Program-made: the position numbers and the translations under genes
Origin: Cellulomonas hominis
GTDB lineage: Bacteria > Actinomycetota > Actinomycetes > Actinomycetales > Cellulomonadaceae
DNA: 64,000 bases
Direction of reading: 5' to 3'
Assembly: GCF_014201095.1 (NCBI RefSeq)
Contig: NZ_JACHDN010000001.1
Location: forward strand, 4,340,001 to 4,404,000
In this document: piece after piece, positions 17,567 through 28,230 of the stretch
Numbering within the stretch: the first letter of the stretch is position 1
Layout of the letters: every line of letters begins with the position of its first letter
The notes under the pieces: model-generated
Seen by the model: the letters and a program-made list of their open reading frames with translations, nothing else
What the model was told of the DNA's origin: nothing
Databases searched by the model: none

Positions 17567-18574
17567 GTGACCGCCACCGACCCCACCGCCCTGCACGTCC
17601 TCGTGCTCGGCGGCTACGGCGCGGTCGGCCGGCACGCCGTCGCCGCCCTGCGCGCCGCCGGGCACGCCCCCGTCGTCGCCGGCCGCGACCCCGCACGCGC
17701 CGACCTCCCGCTGGACCTCGGCGACCGGGCGGCCGTCGCGCGCGCCGCCGCCGACGCCGACGTGGTGCTCAACGCCGCCGGCAGCGAGGACCCCCGGCTC
17801 GCGGCGGCGGTCACCCGGGCGGGCACCGCGTTCGTCGACGTGAGCGCGACCGCCGGGTACCTGGACGCGCTGGCCGGGGCGACGCACGCCGCCCCGGTGG
17901 TGCTCAGCGTCGGCATCGCGCCCGGCCTGACCAACCTGCTCGCGCACGCGGTCGCCCGCCGGGACGCCGCGGCCGGCCGGGACGCCGCGGCCGGCCGGGA
18001 CGCAAGCGGTGCCCTGGACATCGCCGTCGTCCTGGGCGCGGGCGAGGCGCACGGCGCCGCGGCGACGGCCTGGAGCCTCGGGCTGCTCGGCAGCCGGTTC
18101 CCCGACACGACCGCTCCGGGCCGGACCGTGCGCAGCTACACCCGCGGCGCGCGGTTCGCGCTGCCCGACGGCCCTCGGCGGCTGTACCGGACCGACTTCA
18201 GCGACCAGCACGTGCTGACCCGCGAGCTCGGCCGGCCCGTGCGGACCTACTTCGGCACGGACAGCCGGCTCGCCACGGCCGCGCTCGCCGCGCTGACCTG
18301 GGTGCCGCCGGTCGGGCGGCTCGCGGGCCGGGCGCACCTGCCGGGCGGGGAGGACTGGGTGCTCCAGGTCCGGGACGCCTCGGGACCTCGCGCGACCGTC
18401 ACCGGGACCGGCCAGTCCCGGGCCACCGGCGTCCTCGCGGCGCGGGCCGCCGTCCTGGCCGCCGGCGCACCCGCGGGCGTGCACCACCTGCCCGCCCTCG
18501 CCCGCCTCGAGGACCTGGACCTGCCGTACCGCGTCGACTGGCACGAGGGCGCCCGCCCCGCTCCGGTAGCCTGA
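17567..18574 (+). CDS. Saccharopine-dehydrogenase-like NAD(P)-binding protein
   Basis: 335 residues from GTG 17567 behind AGGAGG. The Rossmann fold HVLVLGGYGAVGRHAVAALRAAG carries GxGxxG; VVLNAAGSEDPRLAAAVTRAGTAFVDVSATAGY is the second half of the dinucleotide domain as in the Sacchrp_dh_NADP family. Reaction unknown. A tandem 18-bp repeat inserts RDAAAG units around residue 135. It is probably repressed by the divergent TetR protein. Confidence 0.85.
   Translation: MTATDPTALHVLVLGGYGAVGRHAVAALRAAGHAPVVAGRDPARADLPLDLGDRAAVARAAADADVVLNAAGSEDPRLAAAVTRAGTAFVDVSATAGYLDALAGATHAAPVVLSVGIAPGLTNLLAHAVARRDAAAGRDAAAGRDASGALDIAVVLGAGEAHGAAATAWSLGLLGSRFPDTTAPGRTVRSYTRGARFALPDGPRRLYRTDFSDQHVLTRELGRPVRTYFGTDSRLATAALAALTWVPPVGRLAGRAHLPGGEDWVLQVRDASGPRATVTGTGQSRATGVLAARAAVLAAGAPAGVHHLPALARLEDLDLPYRVDWHEGARPAPVA
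17961..18003 (+). repeat. In-frame 18-bp tandem repeat (about 2.4 copies)
   Basis: GGGACGCCGCGGCCGGCC occurs twice exactly and a third time in part (GGGACGC). The length is a multiple of three, so copy-number change alters the protein by whole RDAAAG units. Confidence 0.85.
18567..18572 (+). promoter_or_regulatory. -10 hexamer TAGCCT
   Basis: It overlaps the end of the preceding gene. Transcription from about 18579 would leave a 43-nt leader ending in GGAGGT at 18610-18615, before GTG 18622. Confidence 0.4.
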
Positions 18575-18621
18575 CCGGCCGCGCCGCACCCGCCGCGCGC
18601 CGGCCGACCGGAGGTCCCACC

Positions 18622-19530
18622 GTGCCCGACAAGCCGCCCGCCGAGGTCGCCCTCACCCCCGGCCTGGTGCGGGACCTGCTCGCCGAGCAGCACCCGGACC
18701 TCGCGGACCTGCCCGTCCGGCTCGTCGCGCACGGCTGGGACAACGGCACGTTCCGCCTCGGCGACGACCTCGCGGTGCGGCTCCCCCGGCGCGCGGCCGC
18801 GGCGCACCTCGTCGAGCACGAGCAGCGCTGGCTCGGCGTCCTCGCCGGCCTGTGCCCGGTCCCGGTGCCCGCGCCGGTCCGCCTCGGCCGGCCCGGACCG
18901 CTGTTCCCGTGGTCGTGGAGCGTCGTCCCGTGGTTCGCGGGCCGGCACGCCGCCGACGAGCCCGTCGCCGCCCGGACCGCCTGGGCCGGGACGCTCGCCG
19001 AGGCCCTGGCCGCGCTGCACGTCCCCGCGCCGGCGGACGCGCCCGTGAACCCGGTGCGCGGCGGCTCCCTCGCCGGCCGGGGCGCGGCGCTCACCGAGCG
19101 GATCGCGGCGGGGCACCTCGACGCCGTGCTGCCCGGCGCCGACCCGCGCGCCCTCACGCTCTGGCACGACGCGCTCGCGGCGCCCGCCTGGCCGGGGCCG
19201 CCCGTGTGGCTGCACGGCGACCCGCACCCCGCGAACCTCGTCACCCGGGACGGCGCCCTGGCCGCGCTGCTGGACTTCGGCGACGTCACCGCCGGCGACC
19301 CCGCGTGCGACCTGGCGACGGCGTGGCTCACGTTCGACGCGGCCGGCCGCGCCGCGTTCCGGGCCCGCAGCGACGCCCTCGCCGACGCCGCCGGGCCGCC
19401 GGACCCCGGGCGCTGGCGCCGGGCCGCGGGCTGGGCGCTGGTCATGGGCTCCGCGCTGGTGACGCACAGCGACGACGACCCGACCCTCGCCGCGATCGGC
19501 GCGCACACCGTGCGGGGGCTGCTGGGCTGA
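18622..19530 (+). CDS. Aminoglycoside-phosphotransferase-fold kinase
   Basis: 302 residues, GTG start with GGAGGT. HGWDNGTFRLGDDLAVRLPRR is the N-lobe with the ATP-binding region. VWLHGDPHPANLV is the catalytic loop (HGDxHxxN, D as base) and AALLDFGDVTAGDPACDLA carries the metal-binding DFGD. The APH family phosphorylates diverse small molecules; nothing here shows antibiotic resistance. Confidence 0.9.
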   Translation: MPDKPPAEVALTPGLVRDLLAEQHPDLADLPVRLVAHGWDNGTFRLGDDLAVRLPRRAAAAHLVEHEQRWLGVLAGLCPVPVPAPVRLGRPGPLFPWSWSVVPWFAGRHAADEPVAARTAWAGTLAEALAALHVPAPADAPVNPVRGGSLAGRGAALTERIAAGHLDAVLPGADPRALTLWHDALAAPAWPGPPVWLHGDPHPANLVTRDGALAALLDFGDVTAGDPACDLATAWLTFDAAGRAAFRARSDALADAAGPPDPGRWRRAAGWALVMGSALVTHSDDDPTLAAIGAHTVRGLLG

Positions 19531-19561
19531 CCGCGCGACACTCGCGGGGCATCATGGCCGG

Positions 19562-19987
19562 ATGGCCGAGAACAAGACCGTCGCGACCGACGCCGACCCG
19601 CACGCCTTCCTCGCCACCGTCACCCCCGAGCGCCGCCGCCGGGACGCCGACCGCGTGCTGGACCTCATGCAGCGCGTGACCGGCGAGCCGCCGGTGATGT
19701 GGGGCCCGTCGATCGTCGGCTTCGGCTCCGTGCGCTACACCTACGCCTCGGGCCGCACCGGCGACTGGCCGCCCGTCGCGTTCTCGCCGCGGAAGACGGC
19801 GCTGACGCTGTACCTCATGGACGGCGTCGAGGCACACGTCGACGACCTCGCCGCACTGGGGCCGCACACCGTCGGCAAGGGGTGCCTGTACGTCAAGGAC
19901 CTCGACGCGGTCGACGCCGCCGTCCTCGAGCGGATCGTCGCGGCGTCCTGGGCGGCCGCCGGGACCAACCCGCGCGACGCCGGCTGA
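19562..19987 (+). CDS. DUF1801 (YdhG-like) domain protein
   Basis: 141 residues. DADRVLDLMQRVTGEPPVMWGPSIVGFGSVRYTY is the DUF1801 signature, followed by WPPVAFSPRKTALTLYLM. The fold is SRPBCC-unrelated and its function is unknown. The ATG is 6 nt after CATCAT, a weak match to the TANNNT leaderless pattern, and it has no ribosome binding site. Confidence 0.88.
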   Translation: MAENKTVATDADPHAFLATVTPERRRRDADRVLDLMQRVTGEPPVMWGPSIVGFGSVRYTYASGRTGDWPPVAFSPRKTALTLYLMDGVEAHVDDLAALGPHTVGKGCLYVKDLDAVDAAVLERIVAASWAAAGTNPRDAG

Positions 19988-20046
19988 CCCGGGCCGACAC
20001 GAGCGACGCGCCACGACGCGAGTCCCGGGCGTCCGCGCCCGACCCC

Positions 20047-20175
20047 GCGTACTCGGTGTCCACGTCTCCCAGCGGCATGCCCATCCGCCCGACGCGGACA
20101 CCGCGCACCCGGTGTCCACACCGTCCAGCACCACCTCCACCCACCCGACGCGGACCACGGCGCACCCGGTGTCCG
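20047..20175. repeat. Cluster of three related GGTGTCC-cored intergenic repeats
   Basis: Copy 1 (20047-20066) is GCGTACTCGGTGTCCACGTC. Copies 2 and 3 carry GACGCGGACACCGCGCACCC-GGTGTCC and a close variant, ending near 20124 and 20175; in copy 2 GGACACCG/CGGTGTCC are inverted arms that could form a hairpin. The cluster lies in the 257-bp gap between two convergent genes. Another copy of the core is at 37209-37228. Confidence 0.7.
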
Positions 20176-20198
20176 CACCGCCGCCGGCCGGCACGCCG

Positions 20199-20231
20199 AC
20201 GCCCCCGGGACCACGCGGGTCCCGGGGGCGT
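20199..20231. terminator. Bidirectional hairpin terminator
   Basis: A 14-bp perfect stem, ACGCCCCCGGGACC / GGTCCCGGGGGCGT, with a 5-nt loop, between the convergent DUF1801 and aconitase genes. No U-tract, as is usual at this GC content. Confidence 0.75.
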
Positions 20232-20244
20232 CGTGCGTGCGTCG

Positions 20245-23043
<2,799 letters not shown>

Positions 23044-23099
23044 TGTGGGGCTCCTTCGTGGGGCGAGTTTCGGTCGCTGGGGGTGACCGAGCGGAACAA

Positions 23100-23119
23100 G
23101 TATCTTGACGTCAAGATAC
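23100..23119. promoter_or_regulatory. 20-bp perfect palindrome upstream of acnA (operator)
   Basis: GTATCTTGACGTCAAGATAC is a perfect dyad, AT-rich compared with its surroundings, 57 bp before the acnA start. It embeds a TTGACG that could serve as a -35. It looks like the target of a dimeric repressor, but the protein cannot be named. Confidence 0.7.
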
Positions 23120-23133
23120 ATCGTACCCCGTCG

Positions 23134-23175
23134 CGACCCCGGGAGCGACGCGCGGCGGCGGCGCTCCCGGGGTCG
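23134..23175. terminator. Hairpin terminator of the 61-residue gene
   Basis: A 14-bp stem, CGACCCCGGGAGCG / CGCTCCCGGGGTCG, with a 14-nt loop, 30 bp beyond the small minus-strand gene. It would insulate acnA from read-through. Confidence 0.7.
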
Positions 23176-23205
23176 CCGGGTACGACGGTGCGGTGCGGCG
23201 GCGCG

Positions 23206-23391
23206 TCAGCCCTCGGCCGGGCCCTGCGCGGCCCGGCGCTCCCGCTCGACGGCCTTCTCGTGCTGGCGGGGGTCGTACTCCGGGGTGCCCTGCTTGTGCA
23301 GCTCGGCGGTCGCGCGGCGGCTCGCCTCGGCCACGCGGCGCGTCGCCTCCGCGGCGGACTCGCGGGCGTCACCCTGGTGCGCTGTCGTCAT
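23206..23391 (-). CDS. Small charged protein of unknown function
   Basis: 61 residues, rich in Ala, Glu and Arg, predicted to be mainly helical (SAAEATRRVAEASRRATAEL). The case for a real gene is the strong ribosome binding site GGAAGGAG spaced before its ATG and its own hairpin terminator. No family recognised. Confidence 0.65.
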   Translation of the reverse strand: MTTAHQGDARESAAEATRRVAEASRRATAELHKQGTPEYDPRQHEKAVERERRAAQGPAEG

Positions 23392-23533
23392 CGTCGGCTC
23401 CTTCCGGTCCCGGGCGCCCGCGGGCCGGGGCGCCCACCCCCACGCTAGGCCGCCGCCGCCCCCGGCGCGACCGTCCCCGCACGTCGCAGCGGCACGCGCG
23501 GCCCCGCCGAGCCCCCAGCCACGCCGGCGCGCG

Positions 23534-24805
23534 TCAGCGCTCCAGGACCGCGACCGCCTCGACGTGGTGCGTCATCGGGAACAGGTCGTAGCCCGTCACG
23601 TCGCGCAGGGCGAAGCCCTCCTCCGCGAGGTACGCCACGTCCCGGGCCAGCGCGGCCGGGTCGCACGCGACGTACACGACCCGCGACGGCCCGAGCCCCG
23701 CGACCGCCCGCACGACGTCCCGCCCGGCGCCGACGCGCGGCGGGTCGAGCACGACGGCGTCCGCGCGGGTCCCCGCCTCGCCGGAGGCCAGCACGCCGGC
23801 GACGTCCCCGCCGTGCAGCGCGACCTGCGGCCGGTCGTGCAGGTTCCGGCGGGCGTCGCGCACCGCCCGGTCGGCGCCCTCGACCGCGACGACGGAGCCG
23901 GACTCCCCCACGGCGTCCGCGAGCGGCAGCGTGAACAGCCCCGCACCGGAGTACAGGTCGAGCACCCGGCCGCCCGCCACGTCACCCAGCGCGGACAGCA
24001 CGGCCCCGGTCAGCGCCGCCGGCGCCTCGCGGTGCACCTGCCAGAACCCGGCGGCGGCCACGCGGTACGTCCACTCGTGGTCCCCGACGGCCACGCGCTC
24101 CCGCACCGCGGCCCGCGCGTTCGGCCGCGGGTCCGCCTTGCCGCGGCGCAGGTCGAACGGCTGTCCGTCGACCAGCACGACCGGCTGGTCGCCGCCCGCG
24201 GGCGCCACGGCCTCGATCCGGGCGCCCGGCGCCCAGCGGCGCCCGAGCAGGTCCAACTCGGCCAGCGCGCCGCTCATGAGCGGCATCGTCGTCACCGGGA
24301 GCACGTCGTGCGACCGGAACCGGCGCATGCCCGCCCGGCCCTCGCGGTCGGCCAGGAAGCCGACGCGGGTGCGCCAGCCCAGGCCGCCGCGCTCGTCGTC
24401 CCCGGGCAGCGCGCGCACCGGCACGTCGCGGTCGACCTGCGCGAGCCGGAGCAGCTGCTCACGCAGCACGCCGGCCTTCCACGTCCGCTGCGCGTCGAGC
24501 CGCACGTGCGCGAGCTCGCCGCCGCCGACGCCCCCGGGCCCGGCCTCGGGCCACGCCGACTCGACCCGGTCGGCCGAGGCGTCCAGCACCTCGACCGCGT
24601 CCGCCCGCCAGAACCGCGCCTTCGCGCCGGTCTCGGTCAGCCGTGCGCGCACCCGCTCGCCGGGCAGCGCGTGCCGGACGAACACGACGCGCCCCGGCCC
24701 GTCCTCACCCGGGGCCCGGAGCCGCGCGACGCAGTGGCCGCCGTGGGCCACCGGCCCGACCTCGAGCTCGACGACGTCCCCGGGCGCGCCCGCCTCAGAG
24801 GCCAC
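23534..24805 (-). CDS. TrmA/RlmCD-type RNA (uracil-5-)methyltransferase, Rv2689c homologue
   Basis: 423 residues. An N-terminal TRAM/OB domain (VGPVAHGGHCVARL, VFVRHALPGERV) precedes a SAM-dependent methyltransferase: FWQVH, LDLYSGAGLFTLPLA (SAM motif I), VLDPPRVGAG and VACDPAALARD, ending FPMTHHVE. The expected catalytic Cys lies in the VACDP motif. The usual 4Fe-4S cysteines near residue 95 are absent (GVGGGELAHVRL), so it probably lacks the cluster. It overlaps the end of the APC permease gene by 11 bp, as an operon. The exact uridine target is not readable. Confidence 0.9.
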   Translation of the reverse strand: MASEAGAPGDVVELEVGPVAHGGHCVARLRAPGEDGPGRVVFVRHALPGERVRARLTETGAKARFWRADAVEVLDASADRVESAWPEAGPGGVGGGELAHVRLDAQRTWKAGVLREQLLRLAQVDRDVPVRALPGDDERGGLGWRTRVGFLADREGRAGMRRFRSHDVLPVTTMPLMSGALAELDLLGRRWAPGARIEAVAPAGGDQPVVLVDGQPFDLRRGKADPRPNARAAVRERVAVGDHEWTYRVAAAGFWQVHREAPAALTGAVLSALGDVAGGRVLDLYSGAGLFTLPLADAVGESGSVVAVEGADRAVRDARRNLHDRPQVALHGGDVAGVLASGEAGTRADAVVLDPPRVGAGRDVVRAVAGLGPSRVVYVACDPAALARDVAYLAEEGFALRDVTGYDLFPMTHHVEAVAVLER

Positions 24806-26798
24806 GAGAGGTCGTCCTGCGCACGTGCTCCTCCATACCGGTCTGACCCTCCGTCGACGCGAGCTGCCACGGGACGGACGCCACGACGACGCCCGGCGTG
24901 AACAGCAGCCGGCCCTTGAGCCGCAGCGCGCTCTGGTTGTGCAGGAGCTGCTCCCACCAGTGGCCGACGACGTACTCCGGGATGTAGACGACCACCAGGT
25001 CCCGCGGGCTGTCCCGCCGGATCGAGCGGACGTAGGTGATGATCGGCCGCGTGATCTCGCGGAACGGCGAGTCCAGGATCCGCAGCGGCACCGGCAGGTC
25101 CATCGCCTCCCACTGGTCGCGCAGCGCCTGCGCGTCCTCCGGGTCGACGCCCACGGTCACGGCCTCGATGGTGTGCGGGCGCGACGCCCGGGCGTACGCG
25201 AGCGCGCGCATGGTCGGCCGGTGCAGGTGCGAGACCAGCACGATCGCGTGCACCCGGCTGGGCAGCGCGCGGGCGGCGGCGGGGTCGGCGCCGAGCGCCA
25301 GCTCCGCGCGGACGGCGTCGTAGTGCCGGCGGATCCCCTGCATGCCGATGAACACGACGATCATCGCGAGGATCGCGATCCACGCGCCGTGCGTGAACTT
25401 GGTGACCAGGACGATGAGCAGCACCGTCGCGGTCATGCCGAAGCCGATGGCGTTGATGACCCGCGAGCGGGTCATCTGCCGCCGGCGCACCGGGTCCGGC
25501 TGCGTGCGCAGCTCCCGGGTCCAGTGCTTGATCATGCCGAGCTGCGACAGCGTGAACGACACGAAGACGCCCACGATGTACAGCTGGATCAGCCGGGTGA
25601 CCTGCGCGTCGAACGCGATGATCAGCGCGATCGCGCCGAGCGCGAGGGCCACGATGCCGTTGGAGAACGCGAGCCGGTCGCCGCGGGTGTGCAGCTGCCG
25701 GGGCAGGTAGCCGTCCTTCGCGAGGATCGAGCCGAGCACCGGGAAGCCGTTGAACGCGGTGTTCGCGGCGAGCACGAGGATGAGTCCCGTGACGACGGCG
25801 ACCAGGTAGAACGCCGGCGGGAACGCGTGGAAGATCGTCTGCGCGAGCTGCCCGATGACCGGGTCCTGCACGTAGTCCTCGCCGACCGGCACGCCGTCGC
25901 GCAGCAGCTGGGTCGCCGGGTCCTCGACGTAGTGCACGCCGGTGATCCGGGCGAGCGTGAGGATCGACATGATGAGGAACACCGACAGGCTGCCGAGCAG
26001 CAGCAGCGTCGTCGCGGCGTTCCTCGACTTCGGCTTCCGGAACGACGGCACGCCGTTGCTGATCGCCTCGACGCCGGTCAGCGCGGCCGACCCGGACGCG
26101 AACGCGCGCAGGACCAGGAACGCGCCGGCGGCGCCCGTCAGGCCCTGCTCGAAACCGTCGGCCGGCACGATCGTCAGGTCGTGCGAGGCGGCCTGCTGCA
26201 GGTCGCCCATCAGGTACTGCACGAAGCCGAAGATCGCCGTCGACCCCACCGCGACCATGAACAGGTACACCGGGATCGCGAACGCGCTGCCCGACTCCTT
26301 GACCCCGCGCAGGTTCGCGAGCGTGAGCAGCACGACGATGCCGACCGCGACGAGCGTCTCGTGCCCGCGCAGCGCGGGGATCGCCGAGGCCGCGTACTGC
26401 GTCCCGGACGAGACCGACACGGCGACGGTCAGCACGTAGTCGACCAGCAGCGCGCTCGCCACGGTGACGCCGGCCTTCGGGCCGAGGTTCACGGTGGCGA
26501 CCTCGTAGTCGCCGCCGCCCGACGGGTACGCGTGCACGTTCTGCCGGTACGAGGCGATGACGGTGATCATGACGACCACGACCGCCAGGCCGACCCACGG
26601 CGAGATCACCGTGGCGCTGACCCCGGCGAGCGCCAGCGTCAGCAGCACCTCGTCGGGGGCGTAGGCGACGGACGACAGCGCGTCCGAGGCGAAGATGGGA
26701 AGGGCGATCCGCTTGGGCAGCAGGGTGTGCCCCAGGTTCTCGCTGCGGACCGGTCGGCCCAGCAGCAAGCGTTTGGCGGCATCCGCGAGATCCGGCAC
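24795..26798 (-). CDS. APC-superfamily permease, possible KimA-type potassium transporter (Rv2690c homologue)
   Basis: 667 residues: about 12 transmembrane segments in the first 460, then a soluble C-terminal region of about 200 residues. LPIFASDALSSVAYAPDEVL and HAYPSGGGDYEVA mark the first helices of the APC superfamily; the length and C-terminal domain recall B. subtilis KimA, a high-affinity K+ importer. The start chosen is GTG 26798 because TAGCAT ends 8 nt before it; a longer frame starts at GTG 26819. It is divergent from ceoB/ceoC, regulators of K+ transport, which strengthens the potassium idea. Amino acids remain an alternative substrate. Confidence 0.82.
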   Translation of the reverse strand: MPDLADAAKRLLLGRPVRSENLGHTLLPKRIALPIFASDALSSVAYAPDEVLLTLALAGVSATVISPWVGLAVVVVMITVIASYRQNVHAYPSGGGDYEVATVNLGPKAGVTVASALLVDYVLTVAVSVSSGTQYAASAIPALRGHETLVAVGIVVLLTLANLRGVKESGSAFAIPVYLFMVAVGSTAIFGFVQYLMGDLQQAASHDLTIVPADGFEQGLTGAAGAFLVLRAFASGSAALTGVEAISNGVPSFRKPKSRNAATTLLLLGSLSVFLIMSILTLARITGVHYVEDPATQLLRDGVPVGEDYVQDPVIGQLAQTIFHAFPPAFYLVAVVTGLILVLAANTAFNGFPVLGSILAKDGYLPRQLHTRGDRLAFSNGIVALALGAIALIIAFDAQVTRLIQLYIVGVFVSFTLSQLGMIKHWTRELRTQPDPVRRRQMTRSRVINAIGFGMTATVLLIVLVTKFTHGAWIAILAMIVVFIGMQGIRRHYDAVRAELALGADPAAARALPSRVHAIVLVSHLHRPTMRALAYARASRPHTIEAVTVGVDPEDAQALRDQWEAMDLPVPLRILDSPFREITRPIITYVRSIRRDSPRDLVVVYIPEYVVGHWWEQLLHNQSALRLKGRLLFTPGVVVASVPWQLASTEGQTGMEEHVRRTTSRGL

Positions 26799-26806
26799 GA
26801 GGGACC

Positions 26807-26812
26807 ATGCTA
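26807..26812 (-). promoter_or_regulatory. -10 hexamer TAGCAT of the APC permease
   Basis: It ends 8 nt before GTG 26798. With TAGCGT at 26877 on the other strand it defines a compact divergent promoter pair in the 92-bp gap. Confidence 0.5.
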
Positions 26813-26876
26813 GGCGCACCCGGGCCGGATCGCGCCAACCGGGTGCTCCCGCTGTCTGAGACCGCCCGCGGGGGTA

Positions 26877-26882
26877 TAGCGT
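26877..26882 (+). promoter_or_regulatory. -10 hexamer TAGCGT of ceoB
   Basis: It ends 8 nt before GTG 26891, within TATAGCGT. No ribosome binding site, so a leaderless start is likely. Confidence 0.5.
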
Positions 26883-26890
26883 TCCGCGTC

Positions 26891-27556
26891 GTGCACTTCG
26901 TCATCATGGGCTGCGGCCGTGCCGGCGCCACCCTCGCGCAGTCGCTGGAGAGCCACGGCCACTCGGTCGCGGTGATCGACCAGAACCCGGACTCGTTCCG
27001 CCGCCTGGACGCGGACTTCGCCGGCAGCAAGGTCACCGGCCTCGGCTTCGACCGGGACGTGCTGCGGCAGGCGGGCATCGACGACGCCTTCGGCTTCGCG
27101 GCGGTCTCGGACGGCGACAACTCCAACATCCTGGCCGCGCGCGTCGTGCGCGAGACGTTCGGGGTGGAGAACGTCGTGGCCCGCATCTACGACCCGCACC
27201 GCGCGGAGATCTACCAGCGGCTCGGCATCCCGACGGTCGCGACCGTCCGGTGGACCGCCGACCAGGTGCTCCGCCGGCTGCTGCCGATGGGCGCGACCAG
27301 CCAGTTCACGGACGCCTCCGGCCGGATCGTGCTGTCCGAGGTCGACGTGCACGAGGGCTGGCGCGGCAAGCCGCTGCGCGTCCTCGAGGAGGCCACCGGC
27401 GCCCGTGTCGCGTACCTGACCCGCTACGGCGACGGCCTGCTGCCGGACGCCCAGACCGTCCTCCAGGAGAACGACATCGTGCACCTGCTCATGCACGCCG
27501 ACGACACGTCGGCCGTCGAGCGCGTCGTCACCGCGGCCCCGGAGGTGCAGGCGTGA
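26891..27556 (+). CDS. ceoB: TrkA-family potassium uptake regulator CeoB
   Basis: 221 residues. The start is GTG 26891 (VHFVIMGCGRAGATLAQSL); the frame opens 28 codons earlier, across the promoter. An RCK_N domain with the GxGxxG NAD(H) motif (GCGRAGATL) and an acidic end to beta-2 (VIDQNP) is followed by an RCK_C domain after about residue 140. TrkA subunits gate K+ channels by NAD(H) or nucleotide binding. It overlaps ceoC by 4 bp. Confidence 0.93.
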   Translation: MHFVIMGCGRAGATLAQSLESHGHSVAVIDQNPDSFRRLDADFAGSKVTGLGFDRDVLRQAGIDDAFGFAAVSDGDNSNILAARVVRETFGVENVVARIYDPHRAEIYQRLGIPTVATVRWTADQVLRRLLPMGATSQFTDASGRIVLSEVDVHEGWRGKPLRVLEEATGARVAYLTRYGDGLLPDAQTVLQENDIVHLLMHADDTSAVERVVTAAPEVQA

Positions 27557-28230
27557 GGGTCGTCATCGCCGGCGCCGGCTCGGTCGGGCGCTCGATCGCC
27601 CGCGAGCTGCTGGCCAACGGGCACGAGATCACGCTGATCGACCGCCAGCCGTCCGCGATGCGCGTGGCCCAGGTCGCGGACGCCGACTGGCTGCTGGCCG
27701 ACGCGTGCGAGCTGCCGACCCTGACCCAGGCGCGCACGGACGAGTGCGACGTCGTCGTGGCGGCCACCGGCGACGACAAGGCGAACCTCGTCATCTCCCT
27801 GCTCGCGAAGACCGAGTACGGCGTGCCGCGGACCGTGGCCCGGGTGAACAACCCGAAGAACGAGTGGATGTTCGACGAGGCGTGGGGCGTCGACGTGGCG
27901 GTGTCCACGCCGCGCATCATGACGGCGATGATCGAGGAGGCCGTCTCCGTCGGCGACCTGGTGCGGATCTTCACGTTCCACCAGTCCGGCGCGGACATCC
28001 TCGAGCTCACGCTGCCCGACGACTCCCCGCTCGCGGGCCGGCTGATCGGTCAGGTCGACTGGCCGGCCGACACCGTGCTGGCGTGCGTCGTGCGGGACGA
28101 CCGGCCGTTCTCCCCCAGCGGCGACGACACCCTGGAGGGCGGCGACGAGCTGCTGTTCGTCACGGGGCGGGACGGCTCGGAGGTGGCGCTGGCCGAGCTG
28201 CTGTCGAGCCGCGCACCAGGATCCAGCTGA
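27553..28230 (+). CDS. ceoC: TrkA-family potassium uptake regulator CeoC
   Basis: 225 residues from GTG 27553, overlapping ceoB (GTGA). The RCK_N motif is VVIAGAGSVGRSIARELL with LIDRQP; the RCK_C portion covers about residues 140-215. As with M. tuberculosis CeoB/CeoC, the pair probably forms one regulatory unit for K+ transport. Its last 71 bp are also the 3' end of the convergent DUF3159 gene. Confidence 0.93.
   Translation: MRVVIAGAGSVGRSIARELLANGHEITLIDRQPSAMRVAQVADADWLLADACELPTLTQARTDECDVVVAATGDDKANLVISLLAKTEYGVPRTVARVNNPKNEWMFDEAWGVDVAVSTPRIMTAMIEEAVSVGDLVRIFTFHQSGADILELTLPDDSPLAGRLIGQVDWPADTVLACVVRDDRPFSPSGDDTLEGGDELLFVTGRDGSEVALAELLSSRAPGSS

Noticed and set aside
18622..19530. Aminoglycoside resistance gene
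   Set aside because: Only the general APH kinase fold is supported; chromosomal copies mostly act on other small molecules.
20047..20175. Mobile element remnant
   Set aside because: The repeats are short, with no transposase fragment, target duplication or terminal inverted repeats.
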